The position numbers and the translations under genes were made by a program. A stretch of DNA of 64,000 bases, taken from assembly GCF_022179185.1 (NCBI RefSeq), contig NZ_BPQJ01000003.1, forward strand, positions 1-64,000. The letters are read 5' to 3'. This DNA is from Methylobacterium frigidaeris. GTDB lineage: Bacteria > Pseudomonadota > Alphaproteobacteria > Rhizobiales > Beijerinckiaceae. This document shows positions 16,167-25,126 of the stretch, piece by piece. Below the pieces are notes generated by a model, which saw nothing but the letters and a program-made list of their open reading frames with translations, did not search any database and was not told the origin of the DNA. Numbering within the stretch: the first letter of the stretch is position 1; each line of letters opens with the position of its first letter.

Positions 16167-18871
16167 GGGACGGCTTGCGTCCTTCGCCCGACGCTCTCCT
16201 GGCGCAGGCGCGCCGGGAGGCGCCCGGGCGCGGGCGCCTGAAGATCTTCCTCGGGGCCGCCCCGGGGGTCGGTAAGACCTACGAGATGCTGACCACCGCC
16301 CACGCGCGCCGCCGCGAGGGCGTCGACGTGGTGGTGGGCGTGGTCGAGACCCACGGCAGGCCCGAGACCGAGGCCCTGGTCGCCGGGCTCGAGGTGCTGC
16401 CCCGCCGCACCGTCCCCTATGGCGGTGGCACGCTCAGCGAGATGGACCTCGACGGGCTGCTCGCGCGAAAGCCCCGACTCGCCCTCGTCGACGAGCTCGC
16501 CCACACCAACGCCCCGGGCTCGCGCCACCCGAAGCGCTATCTCGACGTCGAGGAACTGCTCCAGGCCGGCATCGACGTCCATACCACCCTCAACATCCAG
16601 CACGTCGAGAGCCTGAACGACGTGGTGGCGCAGATCACCCGGATCCGGGTGCGCGAGACGGTGCCGGATTCGATCCTCGACCGGGCCGACGACATCGAGG
16701 TGATCGACCTCTCTCCCGACGACCTGATCCGGCGCCTGCAGGAGGGCAAGGTCTACCTGCCGCGCCAGGCGGAGCGGGCGCTCAAGCACTACTTCTCACC
16801 CGGCAACCTCACGGCGCTCCGCGAGCTGGCGCTGCGCCGCACCGCTCAGCAGGTCGACGACCAGCTCGTCACCCACATGCGCGCCCACGCGATCCCCGGG
16901 CCCTGGGCGGCAGGGGAGCGGGTGCTGGTCTGCGTCAGCGAGGATCCGCGCTCGGCCGGCCTCGTGCGCTACGCCAAGCGCCTCGCCGACCGGCTGCGGG
17001 CGCCCTTCACCGCGCTCACCATCGAGGGGCGGCGCAGCGCCCAGTTGAGCGAGGCCGAGCGCGACCGCATCGCCGACACCCTGCGGCTCGCCGAACGCCT
17101 GGGCGCCGAGACCGCGACCCTGCCGAGCCAGGGTCGCATCGCCGACGACGTGGTGGGTTTCGCCCGCGAGCACAACGTCACCCACGTGGTGATTGGCAAG
17201 TCGACCCGCCCGCGCTGGTTCGAGCTCCTGCACGGCTCGGTGGTGCACGACCTCCTGCGCCGCTCCGGCCCGATCAGCGTCCACGTCGTGGCGGGCGAGG
17301 AGGTCGCCGGGGAACCCGCACCGCACCGGGGCGTGCGCACGGCGTCCCCGCCCAGGCCGAGCCTCGTGCCCTACGCGGCCGCGCTCGCGGCCGTCGCGGT
17401 CGCGCTCTCCCTGGGCCTCGGGCTGCAATCCTCGCTCGGCCACGAGAGCACCGATCTCGTCTTCCTCACCGCGGTGGTGGCGGTGGCGGTGCGCTTCGGG
17501 TTGTACCCGTCGCTCGCCGCGGTGCTCGGCTCGTCGCTCGCCTACAACTTCTTCTTCCTGCCGCCGCTCTACACCTTCACCATCGCCGACCCGACCAATG
17601 TCATCGCTTTGTTCTTCTTCACCCTGGTGGCGGTGGTGGTCTCGAACCTCGCGGCACGCGTGCGCGCCGAGGCGACGATCTCGCGGGCGCGCAGCAAGGC
17701 GACCGAGGCGCTCTACGGCTTCTCGCGCAAGCTCGCGGGCTGCGGCACTCTCGACGACGTGCTCTGGGCCACCGCCTACCAGATCGCCCTGATGCTGCGC
17801 CTGCGTGTGGTGCTGCTCCTGCCGGACGGCGGCCGCGTCACCGTCATGGCCGGCTACCCGCCGGAGGACTTCCTCGACGAGGCCGACCTCGCCGCCGCGA
17901 AATGGACCTTCGATCACGGCCGCCCGGCGGGACGCGGCGCCGACACCCTGCCGGGGGCCAAGCGCCTGTTCCTGCCCCTGCGCACCGGCCGCGGCATGGT
18001 CGGGGTGGTCGGGCTCGACGGCGACAAGCCGGGGCCGCTCCTCACCCCCGACCAGCGCCGGCTCCTCGATGCGCTGGCCGACCAGGGGGCGCTCGCCATC
18101 GAGCGGGTCCACCTCGTCGAGGACCTCGACCGGGCCCGGCGCTCGGCCGAGACCGACCGACTGCGCCAAGCCCTGCTCTCCTCGCTCTCGCACGACCTCA
18201 AGACGCCGCTCGCCGCGGTGCTCGGCTCGGCCACGACGTTGCGCGATCTCGGCCCCGCCCTGGACCGGGAGGCGCGGGGCGAGCTGCTCGCGACGGTGAT
18301 CGACGAGGCCGAGCGCCTGAACCGCTTCATCGCCAACCTGCTCGACATGACGAAGCTCGAATCCGGCGCGCTCGCGCCGAACCTCGCCCCGCACGATCTC
18401 GCGGAGATCGTCGGGACGGCCCTGGAGCGGGCGGGCAAGATCCTGTCCGGCCACCGCGTCGAACTGGCTCTGGGCGCCGGCCTTCCGGTTCTCCGCCTGG
18501 ACGCGGTGCTGATGGAGCAGGTGCTGTTCAACCTCCTCGACAACGCCGCCAAATACGCCCCCGAGGGCAGCCTGGTGCGGATCGAGACCTGGCGGGAGAG
18601 CGGGCGCGAGGGTGATTGCGTCGCCCTGCGGATCCTCGACGAGGGTGAGGGCATCCCGGCGGGCGACGAGGAACGGATCTTCGACACCTTCTACCGGGTG
18701 CGCAAGAGCGACCGGGTCCGGGCCGGGACGGGTTTGGGCCTCGCCATCTCCCGCGGCTTCGTCGAGGCGATGGGCGGGCGGATCGCCGCCCGCAACCGGC
18801 CTGACCGGAGCGGCGCCGCCTTCACCCTCACCCTGCCGGTGCCCCGCGCCGCCCTGGAGGACGCCGCGTGA
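16163..18871 (+). CDS. kdpD: sensor histidine kinase KdpD
   Basis: The 902-aa protein has the full KdpD layout. An N-terminal KdpD domain carries Walker A (GAAPGVGKTYEML), GVDVVVGVVETHGRPETEAL and DELAHTNAPGSRHPKRYLDV. A Usp-like domain comes next, then four membrane helices near residues 400-500 (PYAAALAAVAVALSLGLGL, LYPSLAAVLGSSLAYNFFFL), a GAF region, and the kinase core. The core has the H-box SLSHDLKTPLAAVLG (His about 677), N-box NLLDNAAKYAPEG and G-boxes. It senses K+ limitation and phosphorylates KdpE. It overlaps both kdpC (ATGA) and kdpE (GTGA). Confidence 0.96.
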   Translation: MRDGLRPSPDALLAQARREAPGRGRLKIFLGAAPGVGKTYEMLTTAHARRREGVDVVVGVVETHGRPETEALVAGLEVLPRRTVPYGGGTLSEMDLDGLLARKPRLALVDELAHTNAPGSRHPKRYLDVEELLQAGIDVHTTLNIQHVESLNDVVAQITRIRVRETVPDSILDRADDIEVIDLSPDDLIRRLQEGKVYLPRQAERALKHYFSPGNLTALRELALRRTAQQVDDQLVTHMRAHAIPGPWAAGERVLVCVSEDPRSAGLVRYAKRLADRLRAPFTALTIEGRRSAQLSEAERDRIADTLRLAERLGAETATLPSQGRIADDVVGFAREHNVTHVVIGKSTRPRWFELLHGSVVHDLLRRSGPISVHVVAGEEVAGEPAPHRGVRTASPPRPSLVPYAAALAAVAVALSLGLGLQSSLGHESTDLVFLTAVVAVAVRFGLYPSLAAVLGSSLAYNFFFLPPLYTFTIADPTNVIALFFFTLVAVVVSNLAARVRAEATISRARSKATEALYGFSRKLAGCGTLDDVLWATAYQIALMLRLRVVLLLPDGGRVTVMAGYPPEDFLDEADLAAAKWTFDHGRPAGRGADTLPGAKRLFLPLRTGRGMVGVVGLDGDKPGPLLTPDQRRLLDALADQGALAIERVHLVEDLDRARRSAETDRLRQALLSSLSHDLKTPLAAVLGSATTLRDLGPALDREARGELLATVIDEAERLNRFIANLLDMTKLESGALAPNLAPHDLAEIVGTALERAGKILSGHRVELALGAGLPVLRLDAVLMEQVLFNLLDNAAKYAPEGSLVRIETWRESGREGDCVALRILDEGEGIPAGDEERIFDTFYRVRKSDRVRAGTGLGLAISRGFVEAMGGRIAARNRPDRSGAAFTLTLPVPRAALEDAA

Positions 18872-19557
18872 GCAACGAACCCCGCATCCTGGTCATCGAC
18901 GACGAGCCGCCGATCCGCAAGCTGCTGCGGGTCGGCCTCGGCAGCCAGGGCTACGCGGTGGTGGAGGCCCCGAACGGCCGCGCCGCCCTCGACCTCCTGG
19001 AACGGGAGGTTTTCGCGATGGCGATCCTCGATCTCGGCCTGCCGGACATCAAGGGGCATGACCTCCTGGCCCGGATCCGCGAGCGGAAGCCCGACCTGCC
19101 GGTGATCGTGCTGTCGAGCCGCGACGACGAGGCCGGCAAGGTCGAGGCCCTCGATCTCGGGGCGGACGACTACGTCACCAAGCCGTTCGGCATGAACGAG
19201 CTTCTGGCCCGGATGCGCACGGCGCTGCGCCACCAGCTCGCGGTCGGCGGCGAGCGCCCGGTCTTCCGGGCTGGCGATCTCTCGGTCGACCTGGTGCGCC
19301 GCATCGTCCGGGTGGGGGAGCGCGAGGTGAAGCTCTCTCCCAAGGAATACGACGTCCTGCGCCTGCTGGTGCACCATGCCGGCAAGGTGCTCACCCACGC
19401 CCACCTGCTGCGCGAGGTCTGGGGCACGGCCGCCGATCCGCAATATCTCCGGGTCTACGTGCGCCAGCTGCGCCAGAAGCTCGAGCCCGAGCCCGAGCGC
19501 CCGCGCTACATCCTGACCGAGACCGGGGTCGGCTACCGGATGCGTGCGCCGGATTGA
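18868..19557 (+). CDS. kdpE: response regulator KdpE
   Basis: This 229-aa OmpR-family regulator has a receiver domain with acidic pair DD (residues 11-12), phospho-acceptor Asp55 (AILDLGLPDIKG) and the conserved Lys in YVTKPFGMNELLARM. A winged-helix DNA-binding domain follows (LSPKEYDVLRLLVHHAGKVL, LRVYVRQLRQKLEPEP). The GTG start overlaps the kdpD stop. It activates kdp transcription under K+ limitation. Its 3' end overlaps the convergent 71-aa membrane protein gene by 25 bases. Confidence 0.95.
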   Translation: MSNEPRILVIDDEPPIRKLLRVGLGSQGYAVVEAPNGRAALDLLEREVFAMAILDLGLPDIKGHDLLARIRERKPDLPVIVLSSRDDEAGKVEALDLGADDYVTKPFGMNELLARMRTALRHQLAVGGERPVFRAGDLSVDLVRRIVRVGEREVKLSPKEYDVLRLLVHHAGKVLTHAHLLREVWGTAADPQYLRVYVRQLRQKLEPEPERPRYILTETGVGYRMRAPD

Positions 19558-19748
19558 GGCGGTTCCCCGGCGGGCTCCGTCCTGGCCGGGGCCTCCGGCT
19601 CCGCGGGCGAGGCGGCCTCGGGGGCGCGCCGCACCCAGGCGTCGAGGGCCCAGCCGATGCCGCGGCCGGCGACGGCCACGAAGGCCAGCGACCCGGCGAG
19701 GTGGAGGAAGAGCGGCGCGTCCGCCAGAGTGGGCAACGGGGTGGGCAA
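19533..19748 (-). CDS. hypothetical membrane protein, 71 aa
   Basis: From TTG 19746-19748, preceded by AGGGAG, this frame encodes one clear hydrophobic helix (LFLHLAGSLAFVAVAGRGIGW) followed by a Pro/Glu-rich tail (ASPAEPEAPARTEPAGEPP). The longer open frame to 20054 is compositionally a shadow. The gene ends inside the 3' end of kdpE. Function unknown. Confidence 0.5.
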   Translation of the reverse strand: MPTPLPTLADAPLFLHLAGSLAFVAVAGRGIGWALDAWVRRAPEAASPAEPEAPARTEPAGEPPQSGARIR

Positions 19749-19960
19749 GGCGGTGGCTCCCTGATCTCGCCGCGCGAGAAGACCGCCGGGCCCAGGCGGC
19801 CCGCCAGTGCTCCGGTGCCACAGCGCTCGGGGAGTGGCGGTCGCCCGAGGGAAGCGGGGCCGGATGGGACGGCAGATGGCTGATGGCTGTGGCGCCGGTG
19901 CCTCGCCCGCGGCAGCGGTTCCGGGCTCGTCCCGCGAATCGGCGCGGCAGCCGCGTGCGA

Positions 19961-20299
19961 TCAGGCCGCCTGCGACGGGAGTTTGACAGTCGCCGCCAGG
20001 GTCGCGCAGCAGCGGACCGGCAGCGGGCAATCCTCGCCGGCACCGCGGTGGCACGCGCGGCGGGCCGGCGCGGCGCGATCTTCGTCTTCTGCCTCGCGGG
20101 ACAAGGCGGCCAGCAGAAGGCCCTCCTGGTGGTACTCGAAGCCGAGGGACACGCGCATGCCGCGCAGGACATTCCGCTCGTGATCGGTCGGCAGCCCGTT
20201 CCGTTCACGGGTCTCGATCAATGATACCTGCCGGGTGACCCGGTCGCACGTTGCCTCGATGTTGAACTGAACCTGGGTAAGCAGCGCCCGCACGTCCAT
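19961..20299 (-). CDS. hypothetical protein, 112 aa
   Basis: The frame starts at ATG 20299. The N-terminal two thirds have normal soluble-protein composition (QVQFNIEATCDRVTRQVSLI, PTDHERNVLRGMRVSLGFEY). The C-terminal third is cysteine- and arginine-rich (CHRGAGEDCPLPVRCCATL). No signal peptide or membrane helix is visible. I do not recognise the family. It faces away from the membrane protein gene at 20551, leaving about 250 bases that probably contain both promoters. Confidence 0.62.
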   Translation of the reverse strand: MDVRALLTQVQFNIEATCDRVTRQVSLIETRERNGLPTDHERNVLRGMRVSLGFEYHQEGLLLAALSREAEDEDRAAPARRACHRGAGEDCPLPVRCCATLAATVKLPSQAA

Positions 20300-20550
20300 C
20301 CTGTCCCTCGTGGTGTCCCCTGCACTGCAACAATCGCGGATCTGCTGCCGTTCGCACCGTGCGAAACCTTAACGAAGTCGATACCGCTGACGAGAGACAT
20401 GACGGTTAGATCGGCATGCGGCCCGGACCGGTGTGGCAGGCGCGCATCCATGCCGCCCAGTGTGCCCGAACGTGCTCGGCGCCCTCCAAAAAGCCATGCT
20501 CGGCTGTCTGTATGTCCCTCACGCGACGGATTGGGGGATAGCGAAACCCG

Positions 20551-20847
20551 ATGATACAGATAGCCGCCTTCCTGGTGTTCCTGGCCATGGGCGTGACCAA
20601 CCTCCTGGCGGTGCAGGCCGGGCTGACCGCGGTGCTGGGCGTGCCGGTCCTGATCGCCCTCGTGGTCGCGGTGCCGGTGTTCTACTTCCGCTTCGTCGGC
20701 TCGGCGGCGGGCATCGTCGGGGCGATCGTCGGGTGGCAGATGCCGGTGCCGATGGCGGTGCTGCTGTTCTGCTGGCCGGTGCTGGTCTACGGCTTCCTGC
20801 GCGGCGGCGCCGAGGCCCGCAGCTTCCTCGCCCGGCGCGCGGCCTGA
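20551..20847 (+). CDS. small integral membrane protein, 98 aa
   Basis: Three or four hydrophobic helices fill the protein (IAAFLVFLAMGVTNLLAV, AVLGVPVLIALVVAVPVFYF, AAGIVGAIVGWQMPVP, AVLLFCWPVLVYGFL), and the tail is basic (EARSFLARRAA). The ATG follows GGGGGATAGCG. It converges with the XRE-cupin gene with no gap between the stop codons (20847/20848). The family is not recognised. Confidence 0.68.
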   Translation: MIQIAAFLVFLAMGVTNLLAVQAGLTAVLGVPVLIALVVAVPVFYFRFVGSAAGIVGAIVGWQMPVPMAVLLFCWPVLVYGFLRGGAEARSFLARRAA

Positions 20848-21420
20848 TCAGCGCTGCCGCACCACGGCGACGAGATAGCGGCAGGGCTGCCCGCTCCGGT
20901 TGGCGAAGGTACAGTCGGCCGGCGCGCCGAGCGCCAGGCAGTCGCCGGGCTCGAGCACGTGGACGGCGTCCCCCTCCCGGAAGGTCAGGGTGCCGTCGAG
21001 CATCCAGATCATCTGGCGCAGGAAGGCGTAGGACGCCGCCGGGTAAGAGACTTCGGCGCCGGCCGGAAGCTCCACTTCCGTCAAATCGAGCGGGTTCTCG
21101 ACCACCAGGGGCGAGAGCTGCCGGCGGCGATAGCCGGTCGCCGGGTCGATCCAGACCGGCTGTGCCGCAGCGCGCTTGAGCTGGCCCGTCTCGCCCTCCA
21201 CCCGGGCCAGCAGGGTCGAGAGGGTGAGCCCGAAGGCCCCCGAGAGCCGGCCGAGCAGGGCGGCGGTCGGGCTCGCCTCGGCCCGCTCGACCTTGCTGAT
21301 CATCGCCTTCGAGACGCCGGAGCGGGCCGCCAGGTCACCGAGCGACCAGCCCCGCGCCTCACGCTCCAGCCGCAGCCGGCGCGCGAGGCCATCCGTGGGG
21401 TCGGGCGCGGAGATCGTCAT
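20848..21420 (-). CDS. XRE-family transcriptional regulator with C-terminal cupin
   Basis: The 190-aa protein starts with a helix-turn-helix of the XRE type (LRLEREARGWSLGDLAARSG, SKAMISKVERAEASPTAALL). A cupin barrel follows (MIWMLDGTLTFREGDAVHVL, EPGDCLALGAPADCTFAN). Proteins of this two-domain type (PuuR/SutR-like) repress or activate small metabolic operons in response to an effector bound by the cupin. No obvious target operon is adjacent, so autoregulation or a distant target is possible. Confidence 0.88.
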   Translation of the reverse strand: MTISAPDPTDGLARRLRLEREARGWSLGDLAARSGVSKAMISKVERAEASPTAALLGRLSGAFGLTLSTLLARVEGETGQLKRAAAQPVWIDPATGYRRRQLSPLVVENPLDLTEVELPAGAEVSYPAASYAFLRQMIWMLDGTLTFREGDAVHVLEPGDCLALGAPADCTFANRSGQPCRYLVAVVRQR

Positions 21421-21603
21421 GGTGCCAGCATATACGGGATCCGGACGCGCCTCACTCGTGACGCTGGGGCAAGCCGCAAGGGGTGAGTGGCGCCGTCCCC
21501 AGCTTTTTCATCTAAGTCTTTGTCACGGACGCACTTTCCGCAAGATCGGGTGCATACTTGCGGATATCGCGCATGTGGCTTGCGCGCAGCGGGGCGGTGG
21601 AGC

Positions 21604-22500
21604 GTGCGGGACGGAAGCGGGCGTTGGCGGCTCGGCTTGGCGGCGCTCGGGGCCGTCGCCATCCCGGTCGCGGTGATCGCGGCGCTCGATCCGCGCATCG
21701 GCCTGCTGCGCCCGCGTCCGGCCGTGGAGGCTCAGGGTCCCGGGCAAGATCCTGCAGGGCAAGTTCAAGGGGTGGCTCAGATTCCGGCCCGCCCGCAGGA
21801 TCGGCCGCCCTCGGGCGGGGAGCAGGCCCCCGAACGGTCCTGCCCGGTCTGCACGGCCGCTCCCGCGGGCCCCGAAGTCCCGCCCCCGATCCGGGGCATG
21901 CTCCAGGATCCGGACATCCAGATCCCCGACGTGGCGGCCGAACGCAGAGGCCAGCGCGAGCGGCTGATCGGCTGGACCGCCCATCCCGACCGGGTCTCGG
22001 GCTCCGCCACGACCCTCGACCTGACGGGCCTCGTCTTCACCGCGCCGCGCGAGGCAGGGGCCGGCTACCGGCGCCTGGCGGTCGACCTCGCCGGTGCGCC
22101 GGACCGCGCCGTGGTGCTGGTGGCCGAGCAGCCCCTGACCGTCGCGCTGACCACCGCCCCGCCGGACCGCGCCGGGGCGCTCGGCGTCGAATCGCGCGCC
22201 GCCTTCTCCCTCGCGAAGGGCCGCCCGGGCCGGCTCGCCGGCTTCCGCGCCCTGCCCTACGGCGCCGCCGAGGTCGCGCCGGTGCTCGACCCCCTGCGGT
22301 TCGGGCCCGAAACCCTGCGCGACTTCTGCGCCGCCTTGCGGCTCTGGGCGGTGCAGTTCGGCCTGCCGGTCTGGCGCACCCGCTACACCCTGATCGAGAA
22401 CCCGACCCGGATCGCGCTCTCGGGCGAGACGGTGCAGAGCGACGGCACGCCCCGCGGCCGGGTCTCCGGCCGGCGGCTCGCCCGGCTGTGCCGGGTGTGA
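21604..22500 (+). CDS. hypothetical membrane-anchored protein, about 298 aa
   Basis: I choose GTG 21604, preceded by GGTGGAGC, although the frame is open from 21487. The N-terminus has a basic start and a hydrophobic anchor (LGLAALGAVAIPVAVIAAL). A Pro/Gln-rich linker of about 70 residues follows, then a globular C-terminal domain (LIGWTAHPDRVSGSATTLDL, FCAALRLWAVQFGLPVWRTR). A short cysteine motif (SCPVCTAAP) lies in the linker. I do not recognise the domain. It is expected to be periplasmic. Confidence 0.6.
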   Translation: MRDGSGRWRLGLAALGAVAIPVAVIAALDPRIGLLRPRPAVEAQGPGQDPAGQVQGVAQIPARPQDRPPSGGEQAPERSCPVCTAAPAGPEVPPPIRGMLQDPDIQIPDVAAERRGQRERLIGWTAHPDRVSGSATTLDLTGLVFTAPREAGAGYRRLAVDLAGAPDRAVVLVAEQPLTVALTTAPPDRAGALGVESRAAFSLAKGRPGRLAGFRALPYGAAEVAPVLDPLRFGPETLRDFCAALRLWAVQFGLPVWRTRYTLIENPTRIALSGETVQSDGTPRGRVSGRRLARLCRV

Positions 22501-22511
22501 TACCGCCGCGC

Positions 22512-22604
22512 CTTCGAACGGACGCGTTCGAAGAAAGATGCAAGGCAAGCCCGAACGGGCGCCGGCGCTGATGCGCCGGTCGCCTTCGCATCGATACGAA
22601 GGCG
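22512..22604. repeat. cluster of three small hairpins between convergent genes
   Basis: Three perfect stems follow one another. The first is CTTCGAACG/CGTTCGAAG (22512-22520 and 22525-22533), the second CCGGCGC/GCGCCGG (22562-22568 and 22573-22579), and the third CGCCTTCG/CGAAGGCG (22581-22588 and 22597-22604). They lie just downstream of the membrane-anchored protein gene and may act as its terminator or be a palindromic intergenic element. Confidence 0.6.
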
Positions 22605-22629
22605 CGAGGGTATGACGTCAACGCGAGAA

Positions 22630-22653
22630 CGCCGGCCCCTCGCGGGGCCGGCG
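22630..22653. terminator. hairpin terminator downstream of the DegP-type gene
   Basis: CGCCGGCCCC (22630-22639) and GGGGCCGGCG (22644-22653) form a perfect 10-bp GC-rich stem with a TCGC loop, 36 bases past the protease stop on the minus strand. A short T-containing run (TTCTCGCGTT) follows on that strand. It fits an intrinsic terminator for the protease gene and possibly for the convergent one. Confidence 0.65.
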
Positions 22654-22688
22654 CCTCGTCTCGTACCCGGATGTCCCGTGTTCGGGCG

Positions 22689-24230
22689 TCAGCCGTTCTT
22701 GCTCTGCAGGCCGATCGCCACGAAGCGGGTGCCCTTGTCGTTCTTGATCCGCATCAGCACCGCCTTGCGGCCGTCGCTTTCCGCGGCGCGGATGCGAGTG
22801 GCGACGTCCGACAGGTTCGAGACCGGCTGGCCGCCGACGTCGAGGATGATATCGCCCTCCTGGATGCCCTTGGCCGCCGCCGGGCCGTCCGGATCGACAC
22901 CCACCACCGCGACGCCTTCCTGGCCGGCCCCGACCTGACCCGCCGGGGCGAGGCTCAGGCCGAGCCGCGGCTGGCTGTCGCCCCGGCCGCCGCGGCGGTC
23001 GTCGAGGCTCGCCACCTTGGTGTCGTTCGGCAGCGTGCCGAGGGTCACCTGGGCGGTCTCGGTCCTGCCCCCGCGCAGGTAGGTCAGGTCGACCTTGGTG
23101 CCGGGCTTCAGCGAGGCGATCTTGCGCGACAGCTCGCGGGCATCGGTCACCGGATCGCCGTTCACCGCCTGGACCACGTCGCCGGATTTCAGCCCAGCCT
23201 TGGCGGCGGGCGTGCCGTCCTGGGCGCTGGTCACGAGCGCACCCTTGGCCTTGTCGAGGCCGAGGCTGTCGGCGATGTCCTTCGTCACCGGCTGGATCTG
23301 CAGGCCAAGATAGCCGCGGGCGACCTTGCCGTCGGCGCGCAGCTGGTCGACCACCGCCTGCACCGTCTCGGACGGGATCGCGAAGGCGAGGCCCACATTG
23401 CCGCCCGACGGCGAGGCGATCGCGGTGTTGACGCCCACCACCTCGCCGCTGACGTTGAAGGTCGGCCCGCCCGAATTGCCCTTGTTGATCGGCGCGTCGA
23501 TCTGAAGGAAGTCGTCGTAGGGGCCGGCGCCGATGTCGCGGCCGCGGGCCGAGACGATGCCGGCGGTGACGGTGCCGCCCAAGCCGAACGGGTTGCCGAT
23601 CGCCACCACCCAGTCGCCGACCTGCGGCGCGCCGTGGGCGAGCTTCACGTAGGGGAACGGCGCGCCTTCGGTGACCTTGAGCAGCGCCAGGTCGGTCTTC
23701 GGATCGGTGCCGATGATCTTGGCCGGCAGGGTGCGGCCGTCGTCGAGGGTGACCTCCACCGACTTGGCGTTGTTCACCACATGGTTGTTGGTCACCACGT
23801 AGCCGTCGGCCGAGATGAAGAAGCCCGAGCCCTGCGCCGCGCCGCCGCCGTGGCGCTGCGGGGCCTGCATGCCGCCCGGGCCGCCCTCGCCGAAGCGGCG
23901 GAAGAACTCGCGCAGCTGCGGCGGCACGTTCTGCAGGTTCGGCCGGCCGCCGCCGTCCTCGTCGTCCGAGGCGTCGTCCTTCAGCTTCACCTTCACCGAG
24001 ACGACCCCCGGCTTCACCCGGTTGACGATCGGCGCGAAGCTGCCCGGCGGGTGCTCGGCGGTGGTGATCGGGGTCTGCGGCAGGGCCTGGGCGTAGGCGG
24101 GGGTGCTGGGCTGCACGAAGGCGGTGCCGAGGGCGCCGGTGGCCACCAGGGTGACGGCCGCCACGGAGGCGAGGGCCTTGCGGTGGAAGCGGCGGGTCGC
24201 GGTGGCGGAAGTCTCGGTGGTCTGGGACAT
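22689..24230 (-). CDS. DegP/Do-family periplasmic serine protease
   Basis: The 513-aa protein has a signal sequence (ALASVAAVTLVATGALGTAF, then PAYAQA) and a trypsin-like domain with catalytic His150 (TNNHVV), Asp180 (KTDLALLKV) and Ser253 (NKGNSGGPTF). Two PDZ domains follow (GYLGLQIQPVTKDIADSLGL, LGLSLAPAGQ...). It degrades or refolds misfolded envelope proteins in the periplasm. The acidic/glycine insert (DDEDGGGRPN) before the protease domain is usual for alphaproteobacterial DegP. The gene stands alone on the minus strand. Confidence 0.95.
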   Translation of the reverse strand: MSQTTETSATATRRFHRKALASVAAVTLVATGALGTAFVQPSTPAYAQALPQTPITTAEHPPGSFAPIVNRVKPGVVSVKVKLKDDASDDEDGGGRPNLQNVPPQLREFFRRFGEGGPGGMQAPQRHGGGAAQGSGFFISADGYVVTNNHVVNNAKSVEVTLDDGRTLPAKIIGTDPKTDLALLKVTEGAPFPYVKLAHGAPQVGDWVVAIGNPFGLGGTVTAGIVSARGRDIGAGPYDDFLQIDAPINKGNSGGPTFNVSGEVVGVNTAIASPSGGNVGLAFAIPSETVQAVVDQLRADGKVARGYLGLQIQPVTKDIADSLGLDKAKGALVTSAQDGTPAAKAGLKSGDVVQAVNGDPVTDARELSRKIASLKPGTKVDLTYLRGGRTETAQVTLGTLPNDTKVASLDDRRGGRGDSQPRLGLSLAPAGQVGAGQEGVAVVGVDPDGPAAAKGIQEGDIILDVGGQPVSNLSDVATRIRAAESDGRKAVLMRIKNDKGTRFVAIGLQSKNG

Positions 24231-24448
24231 CGGGTTTCTCTGGGCTCCGTCTCACGAGGGCCGCGCTCGCGGCCGTTCGATGGGGCCATTATGGTCGGCG
24301 GGCCTGACCGCCCCGTGGCGCGAAGGTTACGGTTTGGTCAGGCACCCGACCCTTCGGCCGGGACGCATCGGAACGCCCCGGTGCGGATCCGGCTTGACGG
24401 ACGGCCCTCCCAGCCCGATCGGAACGCCCCCAAGGACAGGACCCCGCC

Positions 24449-24619
24449 ATGGACATCGTCGTCTCGGTCATCTCCCTGCTGCTGGTGCTCGTGCTGATCG
24501 CCCGGGGCGTGCCGGGCCGCAACCTGCTGGTCGTGCTCGCGGTCGCGCTGGCGGTGGTGGTGCTGGTCGTCGGGATCGAGCGGGCCGGCCTGTGGCCCGA
24601 ATCCTTCCACACCCGCTAG
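24449..24619 (+). CDS. small membrane protein, 56 aa
   Basis: ATG 24449 follows AAGGACAGG. The product has two nearly continuous hydrophobic stretches (VVSVISLLLVLVLIARG and LLVVLAVALAVVVLVVGIE) and ends in a short polar tail (WPESFHTR). It is nine bases upstream of the deformylase-like gene and probably cotranscribed with it. Composition strongly favours a real gene despite the size. Function unknown. Confidence 0.62.
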   Translation: MDIVVSVISLLLVLVLIARGVPGRNLLVVLAVALAVVVLVVGIERAGLWPESFHTR

Positions 24620-24628
24620 AAGACCCCG

Positions 24629-25126
24629 ATGCCCGCCCTCCCCCTGGTGCTCTACCCGGACCCGCGCCTGCGCCTGGCCGCGCCCCCTGCCACCGCCTTC
24701 GACGAGGCCTTGCGGAGCTTCGCGGGCGACCTCCTCGACACGCTGCTGTCGGTCTCGGCGCTCGGCCTCACCGGCCCGCATGTCGGCGCGCCGGTGCGGC
24801 TGACGATCATCCGGGCGGGGCTCGACCTCGCGCCCCGGGTCTACGTCAACCCGGAGCTGGTCTGGGCCTCGCCCGAGAGCGCCCGCCACCGCGAGGGCAG
24901 CGTCTCGATGCCGGGCGTCGACGAGGAAATCGAGCGCCCGGCCCGGGTGCGGGTGCGCTTCCAGGACCTCGACGGCACGGAGCACGAGGCGGAGGAGGAG
25001 GGCTTCCTCGCCGCCTGCCTGCAGCACGAGATCGACCAGCTCGACGGCCTGTTCTGGATCGAGCGGCTGTCGCGCCTCAAGCGCGAGCGGGTGCTCAAGC
25101 GCTACGCCAAGCTGCGGCGGGGCTGA
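24629..25126 (+). CDS. peptide deformylase homologue with degenerate active site
   Basis: The 165-aa sequence aligns end to end with bacterial peptide deformylase (LPLVLYPDPRLR at the start, VYVNPELVW, VSMPGVDEEIERPARVRVRF). All three catalytic motifs are altered. GxGLAAxQ reads GLTGPHVG (Gln to His51). EGCLS reads EGSVS (metal-ligand Cys to Ser91). HEIDHL reads HEIDQL, keeping His133 and Glu134 but replacing the second metal His with Gln137. With two of three metal ligands gone, deformylation of N-formyl-Met is unlikely. Similar degenerate paralogues occur beside a functional def in alphaproteobacteria. Role unknown. Confidence 0.85.
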   Translation: MPALPLVLYPDPRLRLAAPPATAFDEALRSFAGDLLDTLLSVSALGLTGPHVGAPVRLTIIRAGLDLAPRVYVNPELVWASPESARHREGSVSMPGVDEEIERPARVRVRFQDLDGTEHEAEEEGFLAACLQHEIDQLDGLFWIERLSRLKRERVLKRYAKLRRG

